The notes: a model not told the origin generated them from the letters alone. DNA of 64,000 bases from PALSA-612 sp963711315 (GCA_963711315.1 CAVQDQ010000003.1:620001-684000); one strand, 5' to 3'; shown: positions 1-8,494, counted from the first letter of the stretch. Numbers and translations: made by a program.

Positions 1-269
1 TCTCCATCGAGCCGCTCGACGAGTACCTCGTCATCCAGCCGTCGAACGACGAGACGGAAACGCGGTCCAGGTTCATCCTCCCCGCCTCGGCGGCGTCAGC
101 GGTCGCGGTGCGGACGGGGATCATCACGGCGGTGGGCTCCGACGCCGGCGGGATCGAGCCCGGCGACAAGGTGCTCTACCCGCGCGAAGAAGGCTTCGAC
201 GTCCGCCTCGGCGGCATCGAGGTCAAGGTGATCAAGCGCGAGAGCCTGATCGCCCGCATTCACGACTGA
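1..269 (+). CDS. groES: GroES/Cpn10 co-chaperonin, 3' part
   Basis: The last 88 codons of a GroES-family co-chaperonin; the first complete codon is at base 3 and the start lies outside the window. GroES forms the heptameric lid of the GroEL folding chamber in the cytoplasm. Visible family features are the opening PLDEYLVIQPSNDE, a mobile-loop region ending in FILPASA, the core GIITAVGSDAGG followed by PGDKVLYPREEG, and the closing strand VKVIKRESLIARI. The stop is TGA. No groEL follows; the next gene lies on the other strand after 5 bp, so this is either a stand-alone groES or the end of an operon to the left. Confidence 0.85.
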   Translation, partial: SIEPLDEYLVIQPSNDETETRSRFILPASAASAVAVRTGIITAVGSDAGGIEPGDKVLYPREEGFDVRLGGIEVKVIKRESLIARIHD

Positions 270-274
270 GCTCT

Positions 275-1036
275 TTACGGCTTGGCGCGGGTGAACGTGA
301 TCAGCTTCTTCCCTTCGCTGTCGGAGACACCCATGGTTGGCCCGTTGAAGCCATAGGTCGCAGCCGCAGCGAGCGCGGCGAGATAGGCAGTCTCCTGCTC
401 CATGACCCCCTTGGGCTCGGGACAGAGCTTCTTCGTCGATGCTGCGGGCTCGATCTTGATGTCACCCGCGTCGGCGGTGTACGACGTCGTGTAGTTGTTG
501 CAGCCCGCAGAGCCCGTCAGCGATCCATCGTCCGCGAACACGGCCGTCAACTCCGTGCCCACGATGGGGCTGACGACCGCGTCGCCGGTGTTGACTCCCG
601 TCACCGTCCACTTTCCCGTAATCGATGCGACCTCGTAGCGCAGCAGTTCGTTGCCGTCTGCGTCCGAGAGCGCGAGCTCCTCGCCGTCGATAGCCCAGCT
701 CGCAACGTCGCCGAGGGCGGCGAGATACGCCCGCTCGATCTCGTCGGCCGGCGGCGGGCACGCCATCCGCGTGCCGGCTGTCTCGCCGATCTCCAGCGAG
801 TCGCCGTCGAGCGTGTATGGGCCGCGGTACTGGTTGCAGCCACTCGAGCCGAAGACGTTCCCCTCCGTAAACGCGGCGCTCACGACTACGCCATCGGAGA
901 GCGTGATGTCCTTGCCGGAGGCGAGTTGCCACGGCGTGTCCTCGATGTCCGGTGTATTTCCGCCGCCATACCCTCCACAGCCGGCAGCGAGACCGGCGAT
1001 GAGCACAATCGAGGATACGGCGAATGCGGCTCTCAA
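275..1036 (-). CDS. META-domain lipoprotein (HslJ-like, two META repeats)
   Basis: Secreted lipoprotein of 253 residues. A signal peptide ends in the lipobox LAAGC (Cys about residue 20). Two META (DUF306/HslJ-type) domains follow, each with the hallmark SSGCNQYRG or SAGCNNY, a short strand and then a conserved Cys: TRMACPPPADE in repeat 1 and KLCPEPKGVMEQE in repeat 2. META domains occur in outer-surface and heat-shock-related proteins; no enzymatic role is established. The only plausible start is TTG at 1036, three bases after the 3' end of tRNA-Ser(GCU) on the same strand, so there is no room for a normal Shine-Dalgarno. The gene may be released from a tRNA-mRNA precursor, or its start may be wrongly placed. 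Confidence 0.8.
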   Translation of the reverse strand: MRAAFAVSSIVLIAGLAAGCGGYGGGNTPDIEDTPWQLASGKDITLSDGVVVSAAFTEGNVFGSSGCNQYRGPYTLDGDSLEIGETAGTRMACPPPADEIERAYLAALGDVASWAIDGEELALSDADGNELLRYEVASITGKWTVTGVNTGDAVVSPIVGTELTAVFADDGSLTGSAGCNNYTTSYTADAGDIKIEPAASTKKLCPEPKGVMEQETAYLAALAAAATYGFNGPTMGVSDSEGKKLITFTRAKP

Positions 1037-1039
1037 GAA

Positions 1040-1130
1040 CGGAGAAGGAGGGATTCGAACCCTCGACGCAGGAGTTCACCCACGTAACGCCTTAGCAGGG
1101 CGCCGCCTTCAGCCACTCGGCCACTTCTCC
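1040..1130 (-). tRNA. tRNA-Ser (anticodon GCU)
   Basis: Class II tRNA with a long variable arm. On the minus strand the acceptor GGAGAAG pairs with CTTCTCC, the anticodon loop is CTGCTAA (anticodon GCU, reading AGC/AGU), and the T arm contains GGTTCGAATCC. The discriminator base is G at 1040; CCA is not encoded. The gene for the META lipoprotein starts directly downstream. Confidence 0.95.
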
Positions 1131-1196
1131 ACGCAAGTACCAGCTTACCTCTGTGCCCGTTCGCCGCTCACGCCGACTACCCTAGGAAGCAGCCGC

Positions 1197-1283
1197 GGAG
1201 GGGTGGCAGAGCGGTCGAATGCGGCGGTCTCGAAAACCGTTCGGGGTGCAAGCCCCGCGGGAGTTCGAATCTCCCCCCCTCCG
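1197..1283 (+). tRNA. tRNA-Ser (anticodon CGA)
   Basis: Class II tRNA: acceptor GGAGGGG/CCCCTCC, anticodon stem-loop GCGGT-CTCGAAA-ACCGT (anticodon CGA, reading UCG), long variable arm and T loop GTTCGAAT. Discriminator G at 1283, CCA not encoded. It is followed by a strong hairpin and by a 69-bp sequence shared with the region behind tRNA-Ser(GGA) at 24.9 kb. Confidence 0.95.
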
Positions 1284-1290
1284 CCTATTA

Positions 1291-1318
1291 CGCCCGAAAG
1301 TCTGTCGACTTTCGGGCG
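1291..1318 (+). terminator. Hairpin terminator behind tRNA-Ser(CGA)
   Basis: Perfect 11-bp stem CGCCCGAAAGT / ACTTTCGGGCG with loop CTGTCG, starting 8 bp after the tRNA. There is no T tract, as is common in high-GC genomes. Confidence 0.7.
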
Positions 1319-1377
1319 GTCCGCGTTCTCCGAGGGCCGGAGTGAGCCCCGCCCGCCATGTCGGTCGCGGCAACGAT
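1309..1377 (+). repeat. 69-bp post-tRNA-Ser repeat, copy 1
   Basis: Aligns without gaps to 24882-24950 with 9 mismatches in 69 columns by hand. Both copies lie just downstream of a serine tRNA and end in a shared block containing GCCATGTCGGTCGCGGC. The 5' end overlaps the right arm of the terminator hairpin. The rest of 1378-1549 contains no gene I can support. Confidence 0.75.
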
Positions 1378-1549
1378 TTCGGGCGGCAAGGCTCGGCCGC
1401 ACGGGCACCTTCAAGGCTTGAACGTCCAGAGGATTCCGACGGGACAGCCGAACGACCGCCGGCCCAGTCAACGCTGTGTGGCTCCCATGGCAGAACGGGG
1501 AAGATCCAGTGAAGGTGTCGGGAGTCGAGCCCAGGTCTAAGCTCACGCT

Positions 1550-2122
1550 GTGGAGGCCGGGCCAGACACCAAGCTTCGTAAGCTCGTCCTCGCCGCCGAC
1601 GCCGACCGTCGCAGCATCGAGCGCGAGCTGCACGACGGCGTGCAGCAGCATCTCGTCGCGCTTGCGGTCAACCTCCAGCTCGCGGAACAGCTCGTCGGCG
1701 ACGATCCTGCGGCGGCGAAGACGCTCCTCCAGGACCTGAGACGCAATGTGCAGCAGGCGCTGGAGGAGGCCGCGCAGCTCGCGCAGACGATCCACCCGCC
1801 TCTGCTCGAGACAGGAGGCCTCGCCGCGACGTTGCGGGCGGCTGCGTCGAGCATCGGCGTTCCCTCATCCGTCGAAGTCGCAGCGGACCCGGGCTGGCCG
1901 CCCGAGGCCGTGATGACGGTCTATCTCTGCTGGCTCGAGGCGCTCAGCGGCGCGACCGCGGGAACGCGCATGACAATCGGGGTCCGCGAAGCCGAGGGCG
2001 CGCTCTCCTTCGAGATCTGCGGTAGCGAGGCGCTACCCGACCGGCTCCGCGACCGCGTCGAGGCGCTGGGCGGCGAGCTCGTGAGCAGCGAGGCCAGCGT
2101 TACGGGCTTCCTGCCGCTCTAG
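1550..2122 (+). CDS. Degenerate NarL-partner type histidine kinase (DHp plus decayed ATPase domain)
   Basis: Cytosolic 190-residue protein starting at GTG 1550. The dimerisation/phosphoacceptor region is intact and of the HisKA_3 type: DRRSIERELHDGVQQHL, with His about residue 28. The C-terminal third aligns in layout with a HATPase_c domain (VYLCWLEALSG where VQEALTN is usual; VEALGGELVSSEA near the end), but the N-box Asn and the G1 Asp-x-Gly are absent, so ATP binding is doubtful. No sensor domain is present. It converges on, and overlaps by 4 bp, a NarL-type response regulator on the other strand. It may act as a phosphate sink, a phosphotransfer scaffold or a non-catalytic partner. Confidence 0.7.
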   Translation: MEAGPDTKLRKLVLAADADRRSIERELHDGVQQHLVALAVNLQLAEQLVGDDPAAAKTLLQDLRRNVQQALEEAAQLAQTIHPPLLETGGLAATLRAAASSIGVPSSVEVAADPGWPPEAVMTVYLCWLEALSGATAGTRMTIGVREAEGALSFEICGSEALPDRLRDRVEALGGELVSSEASVTGFLPL

Positions 2123-2784
2123 CCGGTCTCTGCGAGATACATGATCACCGCTTTGACTCGCTTGTTGACCGCCTGCTCCCACGTGAGACCGAGCTTGAGG
2201 AAGATCGAGTGGATGACTTTCTCGACCGATCGCTCGGTCACGTGGAGCGCTGCCGCGATCGCCGCGTTGTTCTTCCCCTCTGCCATTTCTCGCAGTACGT
2301 CTCGCTCGCGCGAAGTCAACTGGCTGAGCGGCGACTCCTCGCCGCGCGCCTTCTCCGCGACCAGCGCGTCGACCACCTTCGGGTCGATCACCGAGCCGCC
2401 CACAGCGACCTCGCGGATTGCAGCCTCGAGAGGGGCGATATCCGTCAGGCCCTCCTTCAACAGGTAGGCCCGACCCGCGCTGCCGTGCTCCAGCAGTGCG
2501 AGCGCGTAGCTCGGCATCGCGTACGTGCTAAGGACGACGACCCCGGCGTCCGGGTGGGTCTCGCGCAACCGCGCGGCGGCCTGGATCCCCTCGTCCTCGC
2601 CGCCGGGAGGCATGCGAATGTCGGTGACGACGACGTCCGGCTGTTCGGCTTCTACGGCGGCCAGCAGCGAGTCGAGGTCGCCGCACACCGCGGCGATCTC
2701 GAAGTCGGGACACGTCTCCAGCAGTCGTTTGACGCCTTCACGCACGAGGTAGTGGTCTTCGGCGAGCACGAGCCGGATCGGCAC
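2119..2784 (-). CDS. NarL/FixJ-type response regulator (REC-LuxR HTH)
   Basis: Transcription factor of 221 residues starting at GTG. The receiver domain has the acid pocket AEDH (D10), phosphoacceptor Asp about residue 55 in VVVTDIRMPP, and the switch residues VVLSTYAMPS. The LuxR/GerE helix-turn-helix is at about residues 150-215 (LTSRERDVLREMAEGKNN, then TERSVEKVIHSIFLKLGL). Its 3' end overlaps the degenerate kinase at 1550-2122, the likely partner. It is divergent from the receiver gene beginning about 2808, leaving only some 24 bp between the two coding regions. Confidence 0.9.
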   Translation of the reverse strand: MPIRLVLAEDHYLVREGVKRLLETCPDFEIAAVCGDLDSLLAAVEAEQPDVVVTDIRMPPGGEDEGIQAAARLRETHPDAGVVVLSTYAMPSYALALLEHGSAGRAYLLKEGLTDIAPLEAAIREVAVGGSVIDPKVVDALVAEKARGEESPLSQLTSRERDVLREMAEGKNNAAIAAALHVTERSVEKVIHSIFLKLGLTWEQAVNKRVKAVIMYLAETG

Positions 2785-2807
2785 CGCTGAGAGGATACGC
2801 TCATCGC

Positions 2808-3176
2808 CTGCTCGCCCTCATCGTCGACGACAACGCACAGAACCTGAAGCTCGCGAGCGACGTGCTGCGCACGGCCGGGCTCCGGACGCTCGTGGCGACG
2901 ACCGGCGCCGAGGGAATCGCGCTCGCGAGAGAGCAGCTGCCCGACGTGTTGCTACTCGACCTTCACCTAGGGGACATGGACGGGACGGCCGTCGCACGCC
3001 AGCTCCGGAAGGACGCGCGAACGGCGCGGATTCCCGTCGTGGCGCTGAGTGCCATGCGCCTGGACGACGGCGAGTGGCTCCGAGAGGCCGGCTTCGCCGG
3101 AGCAATCGAGAAACCGATCTCCGTCTCCGAGTTTCCCGACCAGGTGCGCCGCTACGGGCGCACCAACATCCCATAG
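2808..3176 (+). CDS. Single-domain response regulator (DivK-like)
   Basis: Receiver-only protein of about 122 residues. The frame is open from well upstream and encodes LALIVDDNAQNLKL, which carries beta strand 1 and the Asp pair needed for Mg2+ binding. No ATG, GTG or TTG precedes it in frame, so CTG at 2808 is the best start; the GTG at 2862 would delete the acid pocket. The phosphoacceptor is in VLLLDLHLGDMDG, and the Thr/Ser and Lys switch residues are in VVALSA and IEKPIS. It closely resembles the receiver at 6987-7373. It probably relays phosphate among the kinases of this signalling region. Confidence 0.75.
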   Translation: MLALIVDDNAQNLKLASDVLRTAGLRTLVATTGAEGIALAREQLPDVLLLDLHLGDMDGTAVARQLRKDARTARIPVVALSAMRLDDGEWLREAGFAGAIEKPISVSEFPDQVRRYGRTNIP

Positions 3177-3230
3177 AACACGCTGGAGCGCAGGAGGTCG
3201 ACGCGCTGACAACCCGCACCGAACCTCCGA

Positions 3231-3260
3231 ACGGAGGGGCGGATCGAGCCGCCCCTCCGT
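3231..3260. terminator. Bidirectional hairpin terminator
   Basis: Perfect 12-bp stem ACGGAGGGGCGG / CCGCCCCTCCGT with loop ATCGAG, between the convergent receiver gene (ends 3176) and cupin gene (ends 3280). Confidence 0.8.
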
Positions 3261-3279
3261 CCTTTGGTTCCATCCGCCC

Positions 3280-3810
3280 CTAGAACGGGCAGTTGCCGGG
3301 ATTCGGCGCCTCCTGACGCCTGTCCGCGCCTGCTGGAAGCAGCTGTATCGCGACCGTCGCCGCCGGGACGCTTGCCTCGTTGCGGAGCAGGTGCACATGG
3401 CCGCCGCCCGGGTCGACGAAGCCCTCGCCCGCCGAGTAGATCTGCGGCGTACAGGTCGGATCGTCGCCCTCGTAGGCCCAGATCGTCCCAGACGTGACTG
3501 TGATCAGGCTGGGCCCCGGGTGCGTGTGCCAGCCCGATTGCCCACCGGAGAGCGGGCCTGCGCCGTCCGGATCGGCCGCGAGCGTGTTGCGCACCACGTG
3601 GACGTCTGTCGGTCCCTTCGTGTCGAGCTTCAGCTTGTAGCCGTCGGCTTGCGCCTTGATGTCGATCTCGCCGAACCGTCCCGGATTCGTCGTCCCCGGA
3701 AACAGCAGGTTGTCGGTCGAGATGCCTGATCCCGGCGTCGCCAGCGCCATCGCTACGACGGCGAGGACCGCGAGAGCCGCCAATGCCGCCACGCCGATGA
3801 GTCTGTTCAT
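3280..3810 (-). CDS. Secreted cupin-domain protein
   Basis: Exported protein of 176 residues with an N-terminal hydrophobic signal segment (residues 4-24, ending ALAT). The remainder is a single cupin: motif 1 GWHTHPGPSLITVTSG with its His pair, and motif 2 EGFVDPGGGHVHLLRN. These His residues could form a metal site. Substrate unknown; the protein would act outside the membrane. It ends at a shared bidirectional terminator and is divergent from the substrate-binding protein gene at 4045. Confidence 0.75.
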   Translation of the reverse strand: MNRLIGVAALAALAVLAVVAMALATPGSGISTDNLLFPGTTNPGRFGEIDIKAQADGYKLKLDTKGPTDVHVVRNTLAADPDGAGPLSGGQSGWHTHPGPSLITVTSGTIWAYEGDDPTCTPQIYSAGEGFVDPGGGHVHLLRNEASVPAATVAIQLLPAGADRRQEAPNPGNCPF

Positions 3811-3873
3811 CTCCGCCCCCTTGGTAGTAGAGCCGACGAGCGTACGGAGGCGGCGCTGCCGGATCTACAGGGC

Positions 3874-3917
3874 CAGCATGCGATTCGTCGGGAGGCTGCC
3901 TCCCCGATCGCATGCTG
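3874..3917. promoter_or_regulatory. Long inverted repeat between divergent genes
   Basis: Arms CAGCATGCGAT (3874-3884) and ATCGCATGCTG (3907-3917) pair perfectly over 11 bp, with a second nested stem CGGGAGG/CCTCCCCG inside. A further GGGGTGC-CT-GCACCCC hairpin lies at 3970-3985. It sits in the 234-bp gap between the divergent cupin gene and the solute-binding operon, so it could be an operator or a leader structure. Confidence 0.5.
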
Positions 3918-4044
3918 TGCTGGACCACTTCACGCTGCCGCGTGATGACGAACGACCCTCCACCCCGGGGGGGTGCCTGCACCCCGTTCAGAAGCATGCA
4001 AGCACGGTTGTGGGCGTATAGTGCGCCGTCCTATGCTCGCCGGT

Positions 4045-5121
4045 ATGAAGCTGACAACCTGCATATCGGCACTGGCGCTTGGATGCGCCGTCCTCTCGAC
4101 CGCAGCTCTCACCGGGTGCGGAAGCGACAGCTCCGCTGCGGAATCCGTCCGGCACGTAGGCCTCATGCACGTCGGCCTCGATCACGTGCCGACGTCGCTG
4201 GAGGGGATCGCGGACGGGCTCCAGAAGCTCGGTTGGAAGCTGCCGCAGGGCGAGATCGACCGCTGCCTCGAGCAATCCACCGCCGCCTCGAAGGTGATGA
4301 AGCCGTCGAGCTGCCGCATCAAGGGCGAGCAGCTCGAGCTCGAGTGGCACAACCTCGACAAGGACGAAGTCCAGAATCAGGCGGACGCGTTCGTGTTGGA
4401 AGGGGTCGACGTCATCGTGGCCTACGAGGACGCGTCGATCGACGCCGCGCAGAAGGCGACGATCAAGTCGAGGACTCCGATCGTCTTCCTCCACCCCTCC
4501 GATCCGGTTCGTAGCGGACTGGTCGACAGCCTCGCGAGTCCGCGCGCCAACCTCACCGGGGTCTTCGGAGCGCGCGATCTCGTCGCCAGGCACCTCGAGA
4601 TCTACACGCAGCTCGTGCCGGGCCTCAAGCGCGTGCTCGCGCTGGTCGACCCCGAAGACAAGGGCACCGAGTACGCGCTGGCGGAGACACAGAAGGCCGC
4701 CAAGCGACTCGGCGTCCAGCTCGTCGTCCGTCAGGCGACCGAGGAGGCCGACGTCAAGCGGGTCTTCAGGTCGTTGCGGCCCGGGGACGTCCAGGCGGTC
4801 ATGCTGCTCTCCGCGTCGCTCCGGCTGAACCACACGGCGCTCACGCTTCGCCTGGCGAAGAAGGCGGGCCTGCCTGTGCAGGCGCACCGCAAGGACTGGG
4901 TCAAGGAAGGCGCGCTCTTCTCGTACGGCTCCGACCTCTACCCGATCGGCTTCGCCGGCGCCCGTTACGTCGACAGCATCCTCGACGGAACGAAGCCCTC
5001 GGAGCTCGCCGTCCAGGAGATCCCGGACATCCAGTTCGCGCTCAACCTCGCCACGGCGCGGCGGCTCGGGATCAAGATTCCGAAGCCGAAGATCGTCGAG
5101 GCCGACATCGTCTACCGGTAG
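4045..5121 (+). CDS. ABC substrate-binding lipoprotein (TrpX/YtrF-like family), sensory partner
   Basis: Lipoprotein of 358 residues starting at ATG 4045; ATG 4033 in the same frame is the alternative. Signal peptide with lipobox ALTGC, then a two-lobed periplasmic-binding fold of the ABC sub_bind (pfam04392) type: VGLMHVGLDHVPTSLEGIAD at the start, VIVAYEDASIDAAQKAT, and a C-terminal lobe with TGVFGARDLVARHLEIYTQL. No ABC permease or ATPase follows. Instead the next gene, 10 bp downstream, is a membrane histidine kinase with an extracellular sensor, so the likely job is delivering a ligand signal to that kinase. The ligand is unknown. Confidence 0.8.
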   Translation: MKLTTCISALALGCAVLSTAALTGCGSDSSAAESVRHVGLMHVGLDHVPTSLEGIADGLQKLGWKLPQGEIDRCLEQSTAASKVMKPSSCRIKGEQLELEWHNLDKDEVQNQADAFVLEGVDVIVAYEDASIDAAQKATIKSRTPIVFLHPSDPVRSGLVDSLASPRANLTGVFGARDLVARHLEIYTQLVPGLKRVLALVDPEDKGTEYALAETQKAAKRLGVQLVVRQATEEADVKRVFRSLRPGDVQAVMLLSASLRLNHTALTLRLAKKAGLPVQAHRKDWVKEGALFSYGSDLYPIGFAGARYVDSILDGTKPSELAVQEIPDIQFALNLATARRLGIKIPKPKIVEADIVYR

Positions 5122-5131
5122 CCCGCACGAG

Positions 5132-6990
5132 GTGGCACCGCGCCGACGACTCATCCGGAAGTACGTCGCGCTCGTTGCCGCCCTCGTGGTCGCCGCGTTG
5201 CTCACGAGCGGGCTGACCGAGCTGTACTTCTCGTACCAGGACAACAAGGACACGCTCACGCGGATCCAGAGCGAGAAGGCGCGTTCCGCGGCGGCCTCGA
5301 TCGACCAGTACTTGGACACAATCCTCGTCCAGCTCAGGGGCGTCGCGCGCTCGCCGAGGGATCCTGGGGCTGGCGGCATGGAGGAGCGGGAGCTGAACTA
5401 CGTGCGCCTCTTCGCCCGGGTGCCTGGCGTCAGTCAGGTCGCCTACCTCGACGGCGCAGGTAGGGAGCAGCTGCGGAAGTCGAGATACGAGCTCACGACA
5501 CGAGGCAGCGGAGACGACTACTCGGCGGATCCCCGCTTCGTCGCTGCTAGGTCGAAAGGGACCTATCTCGGCGACGTCTACTTCAGCCGGGGCTCGCAGC
5601 CGCACATGGCGATCTCCGTCCGCGAGGCTGCGCCTGGACAAGGGGTGGTCGCCGCCGAGATCGACCTGCAGTTCATGAACGACGTGATAGCGCGAGCTCG
5701 GGTGGGCTCCGCCGGATACGCCTACGCGATCGATGGGAAGGGCAGGCTCGTCGCCCACCCCGACACCAACCTCGTCCTGAAGAAGACGAGCTTCAAGTCG
5801 CTGCCACAGGTGCAGGCGGCGCTCGAGGAGGGCGCGCCCGCGGCGGGCTCGACGGCCTCCGGACGCGACCAGGACGGCGGGAAAGTGTTGAGTGCGTTTC
5901 AGACCATCGGCCGGTTGGGCTGGCGGGTCTTCGTCGAAGAGCCGCAGAGCGAGGCGTTCGCGCCTCTCTACTCGGCAATCAAGCGTACTGCCCTGTTCCT
6001 CGTCCTCTTTCTCGCTCTTGCCGTCGGGACGAGCTTCCTGCTCGCAAGGCGGATGGCGCGGCCGATCGAGGCGATGCAGGCTGCGGCGGTGAAGATGGGA
6101 ACCGGCTCGCTCGACCAGCGGATCGAGGTCACGAGCCGCGACGAGCTGGGAGCACTCGCCGAAGAGTTCAATCGCATGGCGGCGCAGCTACAGGAGTCCT
6201 ATGCGGGGCTGGAGCAGAAGGTCGAGGAGCGGACACGTGAGCTCGAAACGGCGCTCAGCGAGCTCGATGAGAAGAGCCGACAGCTCGAAGCGGCGAGCCG
6301 GCACAAGTCCGAGTTCCTCGCCAACATGTCGCACGAGCTCCGCACGCCGCTGAACGCCATCATCGGCTTCTCGCAGGTGCTGCGCGAGAGGCTTTCGGCG
6401 AGATCAACGAGAAGCAGGAGGAGTACCTCGAGGACATCCTCACGTCCGGCAACCACCTGCTCGCGCTCATCAACGACATCCTCGACCTGTCGAAGGTCGA
6501 GGCCGGGCAGGTCGAGCTCCAGATGGCGCCGTTCTCGCTGACGCGAGGCGCTCGAGCGGCGGCGTCGTGATGGTGCGCGAGCGCGCGATCGAAGACGGCG
6601 TCCAGGTCGACTTCGCAGCGGAGCGGGCGTCGACATCGTCACGGGCGACGAGCGCCGGATCAGGCAGGTGATCGTCAACCTGCTCTCGAACGCGGTGAAG
6701 TTCACGCCCGACGGGCGGCGCCGTCGACGTGCAGCGCGACGCAGGTCAACGGCGAGGTGCGGGTCTCCGTGGCTGACACGGGCCCGGGCATCGCCGCCGA
6801 GGACCAGGAGCGGATCTTCGAGGAGTTCCAGCAGACGGAGGCGGGGGTCCGAGCAGCGCGAGGGAACCGGCCTCGGTCTCGCGCTCTCGAAGCGGCTCGT
6901 CGAGCTGCACGGCGGGCGCATCTGGGTCGAGAGCGAGCCGGGAAAGGGCAGCACGTTCGTCTTCACCCTGCCTTCGAGCGGACGGCGTGA
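5132..6990 (+). CDS. Membrane sensor histidine kinase (Cache-HAMP-HisKA-HATPase), frameshifted
   Basis: Start GTG 5132. Transmembrane helix at residues 10-28, extracellular Cache-like sensor (residues 35-275, with VSQVAYLDGAG and AYAIDGKGRLVAHPD), second helix near residue 290, HAMP, coiled coil, then the H box FLANMSHELRTPLNAIIGFS. Directly after it the frame breaks near 6390, and again near 6545, 6610, 6720 and 6850. In the restored frame I read the N box VNLLSNAVKFTPDG, G1 VADTGPGIAAEDQER and G2 GLGLALSKRLVELHGG. The last codons overlap the GTG of the next receiver gene. The catalytic motifs are all conserved in spite of the breaks, which suggests sequence error. It is the membrane sensor of the 4045-8494 operon. 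Confidence 0.75.
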
Positions 6991-7373
6991 CGGTGGCGCA
7001 GGTGCTCGTGGTCGAGGACAACGAGAAGAACATGAAGCTCTTTCGCGACGTGCTCCAGGCGGAGGGATACAGACACGATCGAGGCGACCACGGCAGCGGC
7101 AGGCCCTCGGACCTCGCCGCGACGAACCTCCCAGATCTCGTACTCATGGACATCCAGCTGCCGGACATGGACGGCGTCGAGGCGCTGCGGCGCCTGCGTG
7201 CGGACGAGCGAACGGCCGCCACGCCCGTCGTCGCCCTGACAGCTTTGGCCATGGAGGGCGACCGCGAGCGGTTTCTCGCTGCCGGCTTCGACGGCTACAT
7301 CTCGAAGCCGGTGGACATCACTGGCTTCGTCGCCACGGTCAGAGCGCATTGTGCGGAGCGCGCAGATGACTGA
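6987..7373 (+). CDS. Single-domain response regulator (DivK-like)
   Basis: Receiver protein of 128 residues starting at GTG 6987. It contains VLVVEDNEKNMKLFRDVL (acid pocket), phosphoacceptor DLVLMDIQLPDMDG, switch residues VVALTALAM and the Lys in GYISKPVDITG. Residues 30-45 look garbled (compensating indels near 7065-7105), but the overall frame is preserved. The start overlaps the end of the histidine kinase, and the stop overlaps by 8 bp the start of the receiver-cyclase, so the three are translationally coupled. It probably relays phosphate between kinase and cyclase. Confidence 0.8.
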   Translation: MTVAQVLVVEDNEKNMKLFRDVLQAEGYRHDRGDHGSGRPSDLAATNLPDLVLMDIQLPDMDGVEALRRLRADERTAATPVVALTALAMEGDRERFLAAGFDGYISKPVDITGFVATVRAHCAERADD

Positions 7374-8494
7374 CCGGCCGCGCAGATACTCGTCGCCGAC
7401 GACGTCCCGGAGAACGTCCGGCTCCTCGAGGCGGTGTTGGTGCCGCGCGGCTACGAAGTCGTCTCGGCGAGCGACGGCCGGCAGGCGCTCGAGGTCGCAC
7501 GAGTCGGCGAAGCCGGACCTCGTGCTGCTGGACGTCGTGATGCCGGAGCTCGACGGCTTCGAGGTCTGCCGGCAGCTCCGAGCGCGCGAGGACACGGCCG
7601 TGCTACCGGTGATCATGCTCACGGCGAGCGAGGGGACCGAGAAGACGAAGGCGATCGACGCCGGCGCGGACGACTTCATCCCGAAGCCGTTCAACCACGA
7701 CGAGCTCCTCGCCCGAGTTCGCTCGCTGCTCCGGATCAAGCGCTACCACGACGAGATCAGCGGAGCTGAACCGCACGCTCGAAGAGCGCGTGGAGACCCA
7801 GCTCCAGGAGCTCGACCGCATGCAGCAGCTCCAGCGGTTCCTCTCACCGCAGCTCGCCGAGGCGATCGTCTCCTCGGGCGACGAGTCGATCCTCGCCAGT
7901 CACCGCCGTCAAGTGGCGATGGTCTTCGCCGACCTCCGCGGCTGGACGAGCTTCGCCGACTGCGGTGGAGCCGGAAGAGCTGATGCGCGTGCTCGGCGAG
8001 TTCCACGAGACGATCGGCCGGCTGGTGAGCCGCTTCGACGCAACGGTCGGCTTCCTGCAGGGCGACGGCGTCCAGCTCTTCTTCAACGACCCGATCGAGA
8101 TCCCGGACGCGGCCATGCAGGCCGTCCGACTCGGCTGCGCGCTGCGCGAGGAGATGGCAGAGCTGACCCGCGCTGGCAAAAGCGTGGCCACGAGCTGGAC
8201 TTCGGGGCCGGCATCGCGCTCGGCTATGCGACGTGTGGCGAGGTCGGCTTCGAGGGCCGCTATGACTACGCCGCCATCGGCGCCGTCACGAACCTCGCCT
8301 CGCGGCTCGCCGATGAGGCGACCGGCGGCCAGGTGCTCATCGCCCAGCGCCTGTATGCCGAGGTCGAGGAGCACGTGGAGGTGGAGCCGGTCGGCGACAT
8401 GATCCTCAAGGGCTTCCAGCGCCCGGTCGCGGCGTTCAACGTCATCGCGGTGCGCGAGCCCGCAGCCGCGCCCGTAGCCGGCGAATCCCTCTAA
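7366..8494 (+). CDS. Response regulator-adenylate/guanylate cyclase fusion, frameshifted
   Basis: Starts ATG 7366 inside the end of the previous gene. Restored order of domains: receiver (QILVADDVPENVRLLEAVL; phosphoacceptor DLVLLDVVMPELDG; switch VIMLTASEG and FIPKPF), a short coiled coil (ELNRTLEERVETQLQELDRM), then a class III cyclase with the metal-binding MVFADLRGWTSFAD, GDGVQLFFNDP, and the transition-state segment YAAIGAVTNLASRLAD. Frame breaks occur near 7375, 7505, 7762, 7966 and 8178, each of one base. It is the output of the 4045-8494 operon, converting phosphorylation into a cyclic-nucleotide signal. Product (cAMP or cGMP) not determined. Confidence 0.75.

Noticed and set aside
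462..1421. Long open frames antisense to the META lipoprotein and across the tRNA-Ser genes
   Set aside because: High-GC shadow frames: Arg/Ala/Pro-rich translations, and they cross two clear tRNA genes.
1358..1540. 60-codon frame starting in the first 69-bp repeat
   Set aside because: The corresponding frame in the second copy diverges at once after the repeat, so the shared ATG is not evidence of a gene.
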